From Planctomycetota bacterium (lineage in GTDB: Bacteria > Planctomycetota > J058 > J103): DNA of 5,834 bases. The stretch is taken from positions 1 to 5,834 of the forward strand of contig RFJN01000294.1 of NCBI GenBank assembly GCA_003694875.1, written 5' to 3'. The notes beneath the pieces were generated by a model. It searched no databases. It was not told the DNA's origin and saw nothing but the letters and a program-made list of their open reading frames with translations. Every line of letters begins with the position of its first letter. Positions within the stretch are counted from its first letter, which is position 1. Positions 4,865 to 5,834 of the stretch are shown here, one piece after another. The translations under genes were made by a program, and so were the position numbers.

Positions 4865-5783
4865 GCGTCTGCGCCTCCTGCTCGTGGCGGCGCACCGCGC
4901 GCACGAAGACCTCGTGCAGCGAGGGCGCGCGCAGATCGAAGCGCCGGATGCGCACCCGGCCGACGAGCTGCGCGAGCAGCTTCTGCGGATCGTAGCCCTT
5001 GCGCAGCACGATCTCGGCGACCTTGCCGGCGTCGTTGAGCCGTTCGACGCCCTCGAGTTCGCGCAGCACCGCGCCGTCACCGTCGTACTCGAGCCACACC
5101 GACTCGCCGTTACGCCCCCGCACCTCGGCGAGCGGTCCGTCGAGCAGTTTCTGCCCCTTGTCGATCAGGAAGATGAAGTCGCAGATCTGCTCGGCCTGCT
5201 CGAGCACGTGGGTGCTGAAGATCACGGTGCGCCCCTCGGCCTTGCAGTCGAGGATCAGCCCGCGCATGAGCTCGACGTTGATGGGATCGAGGCCGCTGAA
5301 CGGCTCGTCGAAGATCACGAGTTCGGGCTCGTGCACGATCGTGGCGAGGATCTGCACCTTCTGCCCCATGCCCTTCGAGAGCGCCTGGCACGGCCGGTCG
5401 GCCCACGCGCCGAGACCGTAGCGCTCGAGCAGCGCACGTGCGCGCCGGTCGGCCTCGACGCGCCCAAGCCCCTTGAGACGCCCGAAGTAGGCGATGATCT
5501 CGGCCGCGCGCATGCGCTTGTACAGCCCGCGCTCCTCGGGCAGATAGCCGATCCGCTCCTTGACCGCCTCGCCGGTGGGCTGCCCGAGCACCTCGAGCCG
5601 TCCGGCGTCCGGCAGGTAGATCCCGGTGATCATGCGGATCGTGGTGGTCTTGCCCGCACCGTTGGGCCCAAGGAAGCCGTAGATCACCCCGCGCGGGACG
5701 CGCAGCGACAGATCGCGGACGGCGACCACCTCGCCGAAGCGCTTGGTCACCCGCTCGAGAACGATCGCCTCGGTCTCGCCCAC
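4857..5783 (-). CDS. ABC exporter ATP-binding subunit (NatA-like)
   Basis: The 308-aa cytoplasmic ATPase energises the permease encoded next to it. Visible motifs are Walker A GPNGAGKTT (39-47), the Q-loop region GYLPEERGLY (79-88), signature LSKGMGQK (135-142), Walker B LVIFDE (155-160), D-loop SGLD (163-166) and H-loop His192 (STH). All catalytic positions are intact. The YLPEERGLY form, with glutamate in place of glutamine, is characteristic of this NatA/YhaQ-type branch. After the nucleotide domain (~residue 222) comes a small C-terminal domain typical of ABC-2 ATPases (DUF4162 type), ending in LHEVFVRAV. The GTG at 5783 places the first strand (AIVLERVTKRFG) in the usual position, but its ribosome site (GGGGGCAG) is weak. 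It is the first gene of the visible operon and only 51 nt of upstream DNA remain. Confidence 0.93.
   Translation of the reverse strand: MGETEAIVLERVTKRFGEVVAVRDLSLRVPRGVIYGFLGPNGAGKTTTIRMITGIYLPDAGRLEVLGQPTGEAVKERIGYLPEERGLYKRMRAAEIIAYFGRLKGLGRVEADRRARALLERYGLGAWADRPCQALSKGMGQKVQILATIVHEPELVIFDEPFSGLDPINVELMRGLILDCKAEGRTVIFSTHVLEQAEQICDFIFLIDKGQKLLDGPLAEVRGRNGESVWLEYDGDGAVLRELEGVERLNDAGKVAEIVLRKGYDPQKLLAQLVGRVRIRRFDLRAPSLHEVFVRAVRRHEQEAQTHA
4874..4879 (-). promoter_or_regulatory. Shine-Dalgarno of the permease, inside the ATPase gene
   Basis: AGGAGG on the minus strand lies 9 nt before ATG 4864, within the last codons of the ATPase gene. This fixes the permease start and supports coupled translation across the 8-bp overlap. 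Confidence 0.7.
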
Positions 5784-5834
5784 GCTGCGCTGCCCCCGGT
5801 GCGGTGCGGATCCCCGTGCGCCGCCCTTGTACCC

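Noticed and set aside
3056..5038. Long plus-strand open frame (660 codons) opposite the ABC operon
   Set aside because: It has low-complexity His/Arg/Glu/Gly composition and is antisense to well-supported ATPase and permease genes.

Overview
The window is bacterial chromosomal DNA of high GC content (about 70% by eye). Genes are dense, with strong G/C bias at third codon positions. It carries no plasmid, phage or defence genes. The gene types (PII signal protein, PilZ c-di-GMP receptor, NatA/NatB-type exporter, ribonuclease HII relative) suit a GC-rich Gram-negative such as a proteobacterium, myxobacterium or planctomycete relative. The sequence alone does not settle which.

Layout, left to right. 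(1) The 5' part of a minus-strand gene runs off the left edge. It encodes an acidic leader with two near-identical 20-residue repeats. (2) Divergent from it is a short plus-strand PII-family gene that lacks the usual uridylylation tyrosine and the C-loop arginines. (3) A 177-bp element with perfect 17-bp terminal inverted repeats lies between PII and the next gene. Both arms remain recognisably complementary toward the centre, where a CGTAC-GGAA-GTACG hairpin sits exactly at the midpoint. It looks like a MITE or palindromic repeat. (4) A 355-aa ribonuclease HII-like protein keeps all four catalytic carboxylates but carries large insertions and a GYG in place of the GRG motif. (5) A 71-aa minus-strand orphan converges on it. 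(6) A plus-strand PilZ-domain gene has a clean c-di-GMP binding motif. (7) A roughly 320-nt gene-free stretch holds a compact GC-rich hairpin module. (8) A two-gene minus-strand operon encodes an ABC-2 exporter, with the ATPase first and the permease second, overlapping by 8 bp.

The only obvious functional unit is the ATPase-permease pair. PII (nitrogen/energy status) and PilZ (c-di-GMP) are both small-ligand sensors, but nothing here ties them together. No complete new multi-gene system is visible. The most unusual items are the palindromic element, the divergent PII, the enlarged RNase HII relative and the short linear repeat protein at the left edge.
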